From Phalacrocorax aristotelis (lineage: Eukaryota; Chordata; Aves; Suliformes; Phalacrocoracidae), in NCBI RefSeq assembly GCF_949628215.1, contig NC_134281.1, positions 41,152,512-41,216,511 on the forward strand: a DNA stretch of 64,000 nt, given 5' to 3'. Under the pieces are notes generated by a model. It saw only the letters and a program-made list of their open reading frames with translations, was not told the origin of the DNA and did no database searches. Shown piece by piece: positions 1-8,737 of the stretch (the first letter of the stretch is position 1; each line of letters begins with the position of its first letter). Position numbers and translations under genes: made by a program.

Positions 1-302
1 AGTGGCAGCGCGCGGGCGGCGCGGCGTCGGGTCGGCGGGCGGCGAGCGGCTGCGGCGCGTGCGGTTTGTTCCGGCGGTTCGTTCCCCCTCTCCCCTCCCC
101 TCCCTTCCCCCCTCCCCCGGGGCTTTGCGCCTCTCGTTGTTCTCCTTCACATTGCATTTCTACTGTTGTTTCTTTTAATTTTCATTATTAAACTGTTCTT
201 ATCCCAACCCACGAGCGTTACCCTTCTGATTCTCTCCCCCATCTACCGGTGGGGGAGTGAGCGAGCGACTGTGTGGGGCTGAGCTGCCGCTAAACCACGA
301 CA
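1..302 (+). repeat. 5' LTR, 3' portion (R and U5; start outside window)
   Basis: This segment matches 6029-6330 base for base. It starts about ten bases after the position equivalent to the TATA-like box of the 3' LTR, so it is essentially R plus U5. A polyadenylation signal ATTAAA is at 187-192. A long C-rich pyrimidine tract is at about 84-120. It ends ACGACA at 302, seven bases before the primer binding site. Confidence 0.93.
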
Positions 303-309
303 GTCTTTT

Positions 310-327
310 TGGCGCCCAACGTGGGGC
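310..327 (+). other. Primer binding site, lysine tRNA type
   Basis: The 18 bases TGGCGCCCAACGTGGGGC follow the LTR end after a seven-base gap. This is the known primer-site sequence complementary to the 3' end of tRNA-Lys1,2, the type named in HERV-K. It marks the start of minus-strand DNA synthesis and fixes the orientation of the provirus. Confidence 0.9.
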
Positions 328-367
328 CCGAGGGTTGGAGATAACAACAGCTGCTGGTCACAGCACC

Positions 368-1534
368 ATGTTGTCCTTTTTGCAGTGGGTGTTAAAAATC
401 GGTGTTGGTTGTTTGAGTCTGCTGTGTTCTGCTGTGATTAGTAATGTTTTGCCTACGAGATTTGTTATACAAACACTCGTTTTCAGCTTTACCTGGTATT
501 TGGGGTTTTTGCTGAAACCGTTACTGTACTTCGGATACCACCTTGTTGAGGCAATTAGCAATTATACCTCCTCCTCTGAGAGATTTTATATGGAGGAAAT
601 ACAGAATAATACCTTTGCAACTTTGTTCTATGATGTCTGTGCCTTTGTTACAACAACGTTTTTGTATCTTGAACATCCTTGGGTGGTTAAGGTGCAGTCA
701 TTGTTAGTTTTTGGGCATGTTGTTTTGGTTTTGACTAAGCAACTTAAGAATATCACCCAGAAATCTGCCCCGAGGCTTGATAGTTACGAGTGGCAGGGCA
801 TGTGGGATAGCATGGGCAAATACCTAGGGCAGTGGGCACCCCCAGTGTTTTGGAGTTTCACCCCCGAGCAAGTGCAGAATCCTAAAAAACTAGTAGAATA
901 TTTGGAGAAAGTATGTTGTTACGCTGGGAACTCCAGAGAGACACAGATAACTGCAACGTGCTGGGGTCTGGCCCATGCATACCGAGCCCTGCTCAACAGT
1001 ATTCAGTGCCCCCAGGGGGAAGAGAATGTCTCTGGATTGAAATGCAAAGTGACTGGCACTGTAGACAATCCAGCCCTGACAACAGGCACTGCAGCCACTC
1101 AAACCCCCACAACAAGTACCGGAGCTAGCTCAGAAAATAAACCCGTACCAGTATCAGTTGCCCCCATACATAAGACGAAATATTGGAAGCGGACATCAAC
1201 CCGTTTAGAACGGGATGATGAAGAACCAGGGCCATCGCGGGGAGAGGAGGGAGAAGTAATAAATGAAATAGAGACCACCCGATCTCTGTCCTTAAGCGAG
1301 TTGCGAGATATGCGAAAAGATTATAGCCGTCGTTCAGGTGAGCACATTGTCACCTGGCTGCTCCGATGCTGGGATAATGGGGCCAGTAGCCTGGAACTAG
1401 AGGGAAAAGAAGCCAAACAATTGGGATCCCTTTCTGGGGAAGGGGGCGTTGACAAAGCAATTGGAAAAAAAACCACAAGCCCTCAGCCTCTGGAGGCGAC
1501 TCCTGTCTGGAGTGAAGGAAAGGTATCCCTTTAA
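368..1534 (+). CDS. gag: Gag-like polyprotein, upstream frame, with hydrophobic N terminus
   Basis: The frame is open from before 257, but the first ATG is at 368, in a good context (A at -3) and 40 bases after the primer site, giving 388 codons. Residues 4-28, 32-62, 83-101 and 106-123 are strongly hydrophobic, and N-glycosylation sequons lie at N65, N80 and N128. This resembles a multi-pass membrane anchor rather than a usual matrix domain. A helical stretch around residues 155-213 (motifs WAPPVFWSFTPEQ and ATCWGLAHAYRALLNSI) follows, then a Thr/Ser-rich and acidic linker. The frame runs on past an A8 tract at 1465-1472 into about 20 residues that look out of frame and stops at 1534, while Gag-like sequence continues in the next frame. 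I base the Gag assignment on position and on resemblance to avian ERVL Gag; no zinc knuckle is visible. Confidence 0.78.
   Translation: MLSFLQWVLKIGVGCLSLLCSAVISNVLPTRFVIQTLVFSFTWYLGFLLKPLLYFGYHLVEAISNYTSSSERFYMEEIQNNTFATLFYDVCAFVTTTFLYLEHPWVVKVQSLLVFGHVVLVLTKQLKNITQKSAPRLDSYEWQGMWDSMGKYLGQWAPPVFWSFTPEQVQNPKKLVEYLEKVCCYAGNSRETQITATCWGLAHAYRALLNSIQCPQGEENVSGLKCKVTGTVDNPALTTGTAATQTPTTSTGASSENKPVPVSVAPIHKTKYWKRTSTRLERDDEEPGPSRGEEGEVINEIETTRSLSLSELRDMRKDYSRRSGEHIVTWLLRCWDNGASSLELEGKEAKQLGSLSGEGGVDKAIGKKTTSPQPLEATPVWSEGKVSL
1465..1472 (+). other. A8 homopolymer at the break between the two gag frames
   Basis: Eight consecutive A residues sit where sensible Gag sequence leaves the upstream frame and continues in the downstream one. 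The offset corresponds to a one-base length change or a +1/-2 shift. It does not fit a standard -1 slippery heptamer, because the zero-frame codons here are AAA AAA ACC and a -1 shift would enter the third frame. A homopolymer indel (real or an assembly error) or transcriptional slippage are the simplest readings. Confidence 0.7.
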
Positions 1535-2237
1535 AGAAGATGTTACATATCGCCCAGGAAAATGGACAACTATGGAGAAAGGCATCCAGTATCTCAGGGA
1601 ATTAGCTGTGTTTGAGGTGATTTATGGTGACCTGGATGATCAACGGTCATCCAAAGATCCAGATGAAGCCGAGTGCACACGACCCATGTGGCGGAAGTTT
1701 GTACGGAGCGCACCATCTTCGCATGCAAACTCATTGGCAGTGATGTCCTGGAAAGATGACGAGACACCAACGGTGGCAGAGGTGATAGATAGGCTCCGGG
1801 ATTATGACACAAATATCTCTTCCTCGCTTGTCTCTGCTGTGGAGAAACTATCCCAAGAGGTCCAGCAACTCAAAGAAGATCTGTCCTACTCCCCACCTCG
1901 ACAGAGCAGTGTCTCAGCTGTTAGGAATAAGCGTCCTTTGGCTCAAAGAAGGGGATACACACCACGGGCCACCCTATGGTTCTACCTGCGTGACCACGGA
2001 GAGGACATGATGAGGTGGGATGGCAAGCCTACTTCGACCCTACAGGCACGAGTACATGAACTGCAAGGAAGAACAGTCACTCAGGGAGGTTCTTCCAGGA
2101 AAGCTGCTGCTCCAGTTTCCAGCGAGCAAGTCCCCAGACAGAGGAGTAGAAGCGCAGATTTTATTTCTAAGTGTAATAGAGGGACTCCTGATTCACATTT
2201 ACAGGAAGTGAGTTGTGACTGCCATGATCAGGACTAG
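1473..2237 (+). CDS. gag: Gag-like polyprotein, downstream frame, ending in UAG before pol
   Basis: About 254 codons follow the A8 tract, in the same frame as pol. The segment includes the Gag-like motifs RPMWRKFVRSAP and FYLRDHGEDM, and between them a heptad-rich stretch (SAVEKLSQEVQQLKEDLS) that may form a coiled coil. The C terminus is basic and serine-rich (RQRSRSADF) and ends in a short acidic tail with two cysteines, which do not form a CCHC knuckle. No good independent start codon is present, so it is a continuation of gag rather than a separate gene. The UAG at 2235-2237 is the only stop between it and the protease. Confidence 0.72.
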   Translation, partial: PQALSLWRRLLSGVKERYPFKEDVTYRPGKWTTMEKGIQYLRELAVFEVIYGDLDDQRSSKDPDEAECTRPMWRKFVRSAPSSHANSLAVMSWKDDETPTVAEVIDRLRDYDTNISSSLVSAVEKLSQEVQQLKEDLSYSPPRQSSVSAVRNKRPLAQRRGYTPRATLWFYLRDHGEDMMRWDGKPTSTLQARVHELQGRTVTQGGSSRKAAAPVSSEQVPRQRSRSADFISKCNRGTPDSHLQEVSCDCHDQD

Positions 2238-2265
2238 AGGGGCCCTGCCTCCAGCCGGGTGGAGG
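2235..2265 (+). promoter_or_regulatory. Gag-pol junction: in-frame UAG with a possible downstream hairpin
   Basis: The sequence reads GAC UAG AGG and the same frame stays open into the protease. Ten bases after the UAG, CCTCC (2248-2252) can pair with GGAGG (2261-2265) around an eight-base loop containing CCGG. That loop could make a weak four-base contact with another CCGG near 2276. Readthrough of an in-frame UAG before a structured RNA is how gammaretroviruses make Gag-Pol; its use here is inferred from frame geometry only. Confidence 0.5.
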
Positions 2266-5200
2266 AAAGGGATAACCGGGCTTACTGGACTGTGTGGATC
2301 CGATGGCCTGGCACGTCCGACCCACAGGAGTATAAAGCTTTAGTGGACACCGGCGCACAGTGCACCTTAATGCCATCAAACTATATAGGGGCAGAACCCA
2401 TCAGCATTGCTGGAGTGACAGGGGGATCCCAAGAGCTAACTGTATTGGAGGCCGAAGTGAGCCTAACTGGCAATGAGTGGCAGAAGCACCCCATTGTGAC
2501 TGGCCCAGAGGCTCCGTGCATCCTTGGTATAGACTACCTCAGGAGAGGGTATTTCAAGGACCCAAAAGGTTACAAGTGGGCTTTTGGTGTAGCTGCCTTG
2601 GAGACGGAGGAAACTGAACAGCTGTCTACCTTGCCCGGTCTCTCAAAGGACCCTTCTGTGGTGGGGTTGCTGAAGGTCAAAGAACAACAGGTGCCAATCG
2701 CCACCACAACAGTGCACCGGCGGCAATATCGCACCAACAGAGACTCTCTGATCCCCATCCATAAACTCATTCACCAACTGAGGAGCCAAGGAGTCATCAG
2801 TAAGACCCACTCACCCTTTAACAGTCCCATATGGCCAGTCCGGAAGTCTAATGGAGAGTGGAGACTAACAGTAGACTATCGTGGCCTGAATGAAGTCACT
2901 CCACCGTTGAGTGCTGCTGTGCCAGACATGCTAGAACTTCAATACGAACTGGAGTCAAAGGCGGCCAAGTGGTATGCCACAATTGATATTGCTAATGCAT
3001 TCTTCTCAATCCCTCTGGCAGCAGAGTGCAGGCCACAGTTTGCTTTCACATGGAGGGGCGTCCAGTACACCTGGAATCGACTGCCCCAGGGGTGGAAACA
3101 CAGTCCTACCATTTGCCATGGACTGATTCAGACTGTACTGGAACAGGGAGAAGCTCCAGAACACCTTCAATACATTGATGACATCATTGTGTGGGGCAGC
3201 ACAGCAGAAGAAGTTTTTGAGAAAGGTGAGAAAATAGTCCAAATCCTTCTGAAAGCTGGTTTTGCCATAAAACAAAGTAAGGTGAAGGGACCTGCACGAG
3301 AAATCCAGTTCTTAGGAATTAAATGGCAAGACGGTCGTCGTCAGATTCCAATGGATGTGATCAACAAAATAGCAGCCATGTCTCCACCAACTAGCAAAAA
3401 GGAAACACAAGCTTTCTTGGGCGTTGTGGGTTTTTGGAGAATGCATATTCCAAATTACAGTCTGATCGTGAGCCCTCTCTATCAAGTGACCCGGAAAAAG
3501 AATGATTTCAAATGGGGCCCTGAGCAACGACAAGCCTTTGAACAGATTAAACGAGAAATAGTCCATGCAGTAGCTCTTGGGCCAGTCCGGGCAGGACAAG
3601 ATGTAAAAAATGTGCTCTACACTGCAGCCGGGGAGAATGGCCCTACCTGGAGTCTCTGGCAGAAAGCACCTGGGGAGACCCGGGGTCGACCCCTAGGGTT
3701 TTGGAGTCGGGGATACAGAGGGTCTGAAGCCCGCTATACTCCAACTGAAAAAGAGATATTGGCAGCATATGAAGGGGTTCGAGCTGCTTCAGAAGTGGTT
3801 GGTACTGAAGCACAGTTGCTCCTGGCACCCCGACTGCCAGTGCTGGGCTGGATGTTCAAAGGAAACATCCCCTCTACACACCATGCAACTGATGCTACGT
3901 GGAGTAAATGGGTTGCACTGATCACCCAGCGGGCTCGAGTAGGAAACCCCAGTCGCCCAGGAATCTTGGAAGTGATTATGGACTGGCCAGAAGGCAAAGA
4001 TTTTGGATTATCACCAGAGGAGGAGGTGACACGTGCTGAAGAAGCCCCACTGTATAACAAACTGCCAGAAGATGAGAAGCAATATGCCCTGTTCACTGAT
4101 GGGTCCTGTCGCCTTGTGGGAAAGCACCGGAGATGGAAGGCTGCTGTATGGAGTCCTACACGACAAGTAGCAGAAACTGCTGAAGGAGAAGGTGAATCGA
4201 GCCAGTTTGCAGAGGTAAAGGCCATCCAGCTGGCCTTAGACATCGCTGAACGGGAAAAGTGGCCAGTGCTCTATCTCTATACTGACTCCTGGATGGTGGC
4301 AAATGCCCTGTGGGGCTGGCTGCAGCAATGGAAGCAAAGCAACTGGCAGCGCAGAGGCAAACCCATCTGGGCTGCCACATTGTGGCAAGATATTGCTGCC
4401 CGGGTAGAGAAACTGGTTGTAAAGGTACGGCATGTGGATGCTCACGTCCCCAAGAGTCGGGCCACTGAAGAACATCGAAACAACCAGCAGGTAGATCGGG
4501 CTGCCAAGATTGAAGTGGCTGAGGTGGATCTGGACTGGCAGCATAAGGGTGAACTATTTCTAGCTCGGTGGGCCCATGACACCTCAGGCCATCAAGGGAG
4601 AGATGCAACATACAGGTGGGCTCGTGATCGAGGGGTGGACTTGACCATGGGTATTATTGCACAGGTTATCCACGAATGTGACACATGCGCTGCAATCAAG
4701 CAAGCGAAGCGGGTAAAGCCTCTGTGGTATGGGGGACGATGGCTGAAATATAAATATGGGGAGGCCTGGCAAATTGACTATATCACACTCCCACAGGCCC
4801 GCCAAGGCAAGCGCCATGTGCTTACAATGGTAGAAACAACGACTGGCTGGCTGGAAACATATCCTGTCCCCCACGCCACTGCCCGGAACACTATCCTGGG
4901 TCTTGAGAAACAAGTCCTGTGGCGACATGGCACCCCAGAGAGGATTGAGTCAGACAATGGGACTCATTTCCGAAATAGCCTCATAGACACCTGGGCCAAA
5001 GAGCACGGCATTGAGTGGGTGTATCACATCCCCTATCACGCACCAGCCTCTGGGAAAATTGAAAGGTACAATGGACTGTTAAAAACCACACTGAGAGCAA
5101 TGGGGGGTGGGACATTCAAGCACTGGGATACACATTTAGCAAAAGCCACGTGGTTAGTCAACACGAGGGGATCTGCCAACCGAGCTGGCCCTGCCCAGTC

Positions 5201-5423
5201 AGAAATCCTACATACTGTGGAAGGGGATAGAGTCCCTGTAGTGCACACAAAAAGTATGCTGGGCAAAACAGTCTGGGTTCTTCCTGCCTCTGGCAAAGGC
5301 AAACCCATTCGTGGGATTGTTTTTGCTCGAGGACCTGGGTGCACTTGGTGGGTGATGCGGGAGGATGGAGAAATCCGATGTGTGCCTCAAGGGGATTTGA
5401 TTTTGGGTGAAAACAGTCAATGA
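2238..5423 (+). CDS. pol: Pro-Pol polyprotein: protease, reverse transcriptase, RNase H, integrase
   Basis: The frame is open for 1061 codons after the UAG. Residue numbers below count from codon 2259. The aspartic protease has DTG at 30-32. The reverse transcriptase has its first catalytic Asp at 243 (TIDIANAFF), LPQGW, and YIDD at 305-308. RNase H has D614 (FTDGS), E652, D676 (YTDSW) and D746. The integrase zinc-binding residues are H773, H778, C807 and C810, and its catalytic triad is D840, D899 and E935 with exactly 35 residues between the last two. A basic C-terminal domain follows. No dUTPase domain is visible. The protein would be made as a Gag-Pol fusion, cleaved by its own protease, and would copy RNA to DNA and integrate it. 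All catalytic residues I can identify are present with no internal stop. Long - strand frames here are shadows of this one. Confidence 0.94.
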   Translation, partial: RGPASSRVEERDNRAYWTVWIRWPGTSDPQEYKALVDTGAQCTLMPSNYIGAEPISIAGVTGGSQELTVLEAEVSLTGNEWQKHPIVTGPEAPCILGIDYLRRGYFKDPKGYKWAFGVAALETEETEQLSTLPGLSKDPSVVGLLKVKEQQVPIATTTVHRRQYRTNRDSLIPIHKLIHQLRSQGVISKTHSPFNSPIWPVRKSNGEWRLTVDYRGLNEVTPPLSAAVPDMLELQYELESKAAKWYATIDIANAFFSIPLAAECRPQFAFTWRGVQYTWNRLPQGWKHSPTICHGLIQTVLEQGEAPEHLQYIDDIIVWGSTAEEVFEKGEKIVQILLKAGFAIKQSKVKGPAREIQFLGIKWQDGRRQIPMDVINKIAAMSPPTSKKETQAFLGVVGFWRMHIPNYSLIVSPLYQVTRKKNDFKWGPEQRQAFEQIKREIVHAVALGPVRAGQDVKNVLYTAAGENGPTWSLWQKAPGETRGRPLGFWSRGYRGSEARYTPTEKEILAAYEGVRAASEVVGTEAQLLLAPRLPVLGWMFKGNIPSTHHATDATWSKWVALITQRARVGNPSRPGILEVIMDWPEGKDFGLSPEEEVTRAEEAPLYNKLPEDEKQYALFTDGSCRLVGKHRRWKAAVWSPTRQVAETAEGEGESSQFAEVKAIQLALDIAEREKWPVLYLYTDSWMVANALWGWLQQWKQSNWQRRGKPIWAATLWQDIAARVEKLVVKVRHVDAHVPKSRATEEHRNNQQVDRAAKIEVAEVDLDWQHKGELFLARWAHDTSGHQGRDATYRWARDRGVDLTMGIIAQVIHECDTCAAIKQAKRVKPLWYGGRWLKYKYGEAWQIDYITLPQARQGKRHVLTMVETTTGWLETYPVPHATARNTILGLEKQVLWRHGTPERIESDNGTHFRNSLIDTWAKEHGIEWVYHIPYHAPASGKIERYNGLLKTTLRAMGGGTFKHWDTHLAKATWLVNTRGSANRAGPAQSEILHTVEGDRVPVVHTKSMLGKTVWVLPASGKGKPIRGIVFARGPGCTWWVMREDGEIRCVPQGDLILGENSQ

Positions 5424-5814
5424 ACTGAATGGCACAATGTGAACTGCTATATAATATTGTGTGTCACCTCTGTGTTGTATCAATGATATCAGAGTACGAG
5501 CCTCCCAACCCATGGAAGATCAACTATGAAACAAGCCGTGCAGCAGTGATGGAACGATGACTGACTCGGTATGCAGCAACCCAACGCCACACACCATCTC
5601 TCCCACCCGGAAAGACTGATACAACAGATGGAGCCCAGAGTCATGGACTGCGTGAACTCAATGGACATTTTAATGGACATTTTACAGGGAAGATCCATGA
5701 ACTAAGGGAATGATGTCTGTGTATTATGTTAAAGGATGGGAAGGGGAGGGGTGGTGGTTGGTACGGTTGTATTGCATCATATGGGACCTGGGCATGGTGT
5801 AAGTGGTATGGAAT
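5424..5814 (+). other. Proviral non-coding tail between pol and the polypurine tract; no env
   Basis: No frame of useful length exists on the + strand. A perfect tandem of the 12-mer AATGGACATTTT lies at 5660-5683. A second purine-rich run, AAAGGATGGGAAGGGGAGGGG, is at 5731-5751. Nothing resembles a surface or transmembrane envelope domain. Confidence 0.75.
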
Positions 5815-5827
5815 AAGGGGTGGAGAA
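5815..5827 (+). other. Polypurine tract
   Basis: AAGGGGTGGAGAA lies directly before the TG that opens the 3' LTR. It is mostly purine and in the position expected for the primer of plus-strand DNA synthesis. Confidence 0.75.
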
Positions 5828-5970
5828 TGTGCTGGTTTTGGCTGAGAAGGGGTTAATTCTCCTCACTGTGGGGGTCAGCTACCTTTCCAGCTTCCCGCGC
5901 TCTGCCGCGTGGCGTGGCAGGGGGGGCTGGGAGGGGCAGGGCCATGGTGGGGGCGGCTGACCCCGACTGG

Positions 5971-6018
5971 CCAATGGCAGGTTCATTCCATACCATGTGA
6001 CACCATGACCAGTATATT
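5971..6018 (+). promoter_or_regulatory. LTR core promoter (CCAAT box and TATA-like box)
   Basis: CCAAT at 5971-5975 and TATATT at 6013-6018 are spaced as in a polymerase II promoter. Transcription would start near 6040, at the GC-rich block that opens R. Confidence 0.6.
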
Positions 6019-6214
6019 GAGGGGGGGCAGTGGCAGCGCGCGGGCGGCGCGGCGTCGGGTCGGCGGGCGGCGAGCGGCTGCGGCGCGTGCGGTTTGTTCC
6101 GGCGGTTCGTTCCCCCTCTCCCCTCCCCTCCCTTCCCCCCTCCCCCGGGGCTTTGCGCCTCTCGTTGTTCTCCTTCACATTGCATTTCTACTGTTGTTTC
6201 TTTTAATTTTCATT

Positions 6215-6220
6215 ATTAAA
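6215..6220 (+). terminator. LTR polyadenylation signal ATTAAA
   Basis: ATTAAA lies about 110 bases before the LTR end, with an identical copy at 187-192 in the 5' LTR. It is the only clear + strand polyadenylation hexamer in R/U5. Confidence 0.6.
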
Positions 6221-8737
6221 CTGTTCTTATCCCAACCCACGAGCGTTACCCTTCTGATTCTCTCCCCCATCTACCGGTGGGGGAGTGAGCGAGCGACTGT
6301 GTGGGGCTGAGCTGCCGCTAAACCACGACAACTGCATACTTGAAATTCTTTTTAATAGGCAGCAATGTTATAAGCATACTTCACAGTAAGAAGTCTCCCC
6401 TATATGCAAAGACTCCAAAGCAAGACTATATTACATGCAATTTTGCACAACTATGTTCATGTTACATAAATTACTTTGTTTTCAAAATGAGACTAAACCT
6501 ATGGCTTTGTTTAATAATCTTCCTCCTATCATCTAAGGATTTTCAGGGGGGAAATAGTATGTTTTTATAATCCCTGTGCTCTCCCCAGCAGTATCTGCCT
6601 CATAGATGGCCATAAGGACCTCCAGGTCTTGAGGGCCAGCGGGAAGAAAGCCATCTGCACAGGCAGACAAGGGATGATTGCCATCAGGGGAGAGGAAGCA
6701 GGGAACAATCAACCAGTCCATTTAAAATGAGCCCTTAGAAAGAAGCAGTATCCAGAATATTTGTTAAAATCTAGATCTAGTCTATGGGAAGTAGTAATTC
6801 CAAAAAAATAAGTGAAGTACCTCCAGCTGAAGTCCTTAGACATGAGGCATAAACAACTGTAACCAATTTTTGAAAGTAACCCAGACAGCTGAATAACCGT
6901 AACACAACTGAAATATACCTCAACATAAAGAGTGAAGCAAAACAATAAAAAAAGGTAAATATAGAACAGGCCACTGGAGAAAATATTTCTTTAAGTGTGT
7001 CCAGCTGATCTTTAAAATTTACCCGTAATTCACTAGTCAACACTTCCTTACATGTTTCATCAAGAGACACTTCTCTGTAAAGCCCTCTAGTACATACTGG
7101 CCATGTATTTGCAGGGGTCACTTAAACAAAAATAATTAGTCATTAGTACCTGGTGTGCATCCAGCTTAATGAAATAGTCTTTTCATCCATTATCATACAT
7201 TGGAAACAATCCCTGCAGAGTAAATGATGCAGCATCTTAGAAGTCATGCTGTGTTAACAATTGAGATCAGGGTTATAGTAATCATTTTAGAGCTTTACAT
7301 AATCTTCAGTTTAACAATAAAAATCTACATGTGGCTATCTAGGACAAGCTTGTTTGGTTAACTCCTACGTATTAATGAACTTACATTCATTTTATGGAAC
7401 TAATGTCTGTTTAAAGTTTTTAGAGTTACCCAAGGTCATAACTAGTTATGAAGGTTACCAGTTTTCTTAAAGGACTGAACAGACTACAAATCCAGTGTAA
7501 GACCGACCAGTATGCCCTGCTCCTGCTCCCTTATGTCTATTTTATTTTTTTCCTTCACCGAAGTATAAATTGACAGGGAACAGCTCTGTTAACTACAAAA
7601 ACAAGCAGCTACAAAAACAAAGGCAAGAGTGATAAGAAATGAGTTATACCATACAGATAATACTGGCAAATCCAGAACCAGATTAAATAAGGGAGCTCAG
7701 GAACCAAGCCTAGAGCCTGGAGTTACTCTACATGCAAGGTATGAGTTGGGCTGGGCAGTAACAGGACAGCGATCCCAAACGTTCATTTTGCAAGAAGAGG
7801 GCAAAGCCAGCAGCTAACTGATTCAATGTGCAAATATACTCACCTTCTCCAAAGCGTAGTTGTTCAAGTCATTGCTGTTAAACAGAAAGCATCAACTGTT
7901 CATAACACAGACACTAAAGCCTCCTTCTCTTGGTGGTAGGTGCTTTCACAAATTGATTAAAATCACTGAGCTTCATTTTCACAAGCACTGGTGGGATCAA
8001 AATCACCCACTTAGTGTATTCACCAACCTAACTACAGGAGTACTGACCTAGAAAAGAGAGCGAGCTTTGATGTCTTCTGTATCCCCTGGTTCCATCAGTG
8101 CTACCAGAGCAGATGTGTCTTACTATAGACTCTTTTGAAGCAAGGGAAGTAGAAGAGTATTATCTTATTATCTTACATACCATCTTTTTTTGAACATCTT
8201 TAAAAAAAGCTCTCAGACGTATCATGTATATAAGTGATGATAATTTGCCTTCATATTTGAATACGACCTCTACAATAGTGCATGATGTAACAGTAATTAC
8301 ACCTATCACAATTAGATCATGGCTTCTGAAATTTGTTCCCGTGTTTTGATCTCGTCAGCACTGACTGACCATCCTGATGACAGAGCAGCCAAGAACCAAA
8401 GCCACTGCAGAGCCACGAACCACAAGCACTTAATATGTATCTCCAGAAAAAGATGTGAAGGAGCTCTGAGAAAGAACACCTGGAAAAATAGTCCCCAAGG
8501 GTCCCAACACTGAGATTCCACTTGAACACCCATTTCACTACAAAGCGATTAAGAAATATCAACACCAGTACAAGAGACACTTGAACTGCTTATTAACCTC
8601 CCACTGTGGCCATGGTTGTCAGCTACAATACCATTATGAAAGCACCACTGGATACATTTCCCTTCTTTCCTCTCACAGAAGAACCTTTTGTCACCTCTTG
8701 AAATTTAAGGCAGACAAATACTTAAGCATCAGAAATG

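Larger units (their letters stand above)
1..6330 (+). mobile_element. ERVL-like endogenous retrovirus, near-complete provirus (5' LTR cut by window edge)
   Basis: The order seen is partial 5' LTR, primer binding site, gag in two frames, protease-RT-RNase H-integrase, non-coding tail, polypurine tract, 3' LTR. The LTR begins TGTGCTGGTTTTGGCTG and ends in ACCACGACA, which I recognise as the common avian ERVL-type LTR. No env frame lies between pol and the 3' LTR, as usual in ERVL elements. The pol frame is open for about 1060 codons, and the 302 LTR bases present at both ends match throughout by eye, so the insertion looks recent. It runs opposite to LEPROT and DNAJC6. A target-site duplication cannot be tested because the left junction is outside the window; the right flank begins ACTGC at 6331. 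Confidence 0.95.
5828..6330 (+). repeat. 3' LTR, complete, 503 bp
   Basis: It opens with TGTGCTGGTTTTGGCTG and closes with CA at 6330. U3 has a CCAAT box at 5971-5975 and a TATA-like TATATT at 6013-6018. R/U5 has a very GC-rich start, a C-rich tract at about 6112-6148 and an ATTAAA polyadenylation signal at 6215-6220. The last 302 bases match the visible 5' LTR. As a promoter it would drive transcription rightward, antisense to LEPROT and DNAJC6. Confidence 0.93.

Noticed and set aside
257-367. Gag frame extended upstream to a GTG at 257
   Set aside because: It begins inside the LTR and crosses the primer binding site with a non-ATG start; the first ATG at 368 has a good context.
1467-1473. 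AAAAAAC as a classical -1 ribosomal slippery heptamer
   Set aside because: The zero-frame codons do not fit the heptamer phase, and a -1 shift would enter the wrong frame; the observed offset is +1/-2.
3734-4611. Long - strand open frames inside pol
   Set aside because: They lie antisense to RNase H and integrase coding sequence, have no family resemblance and no start context.
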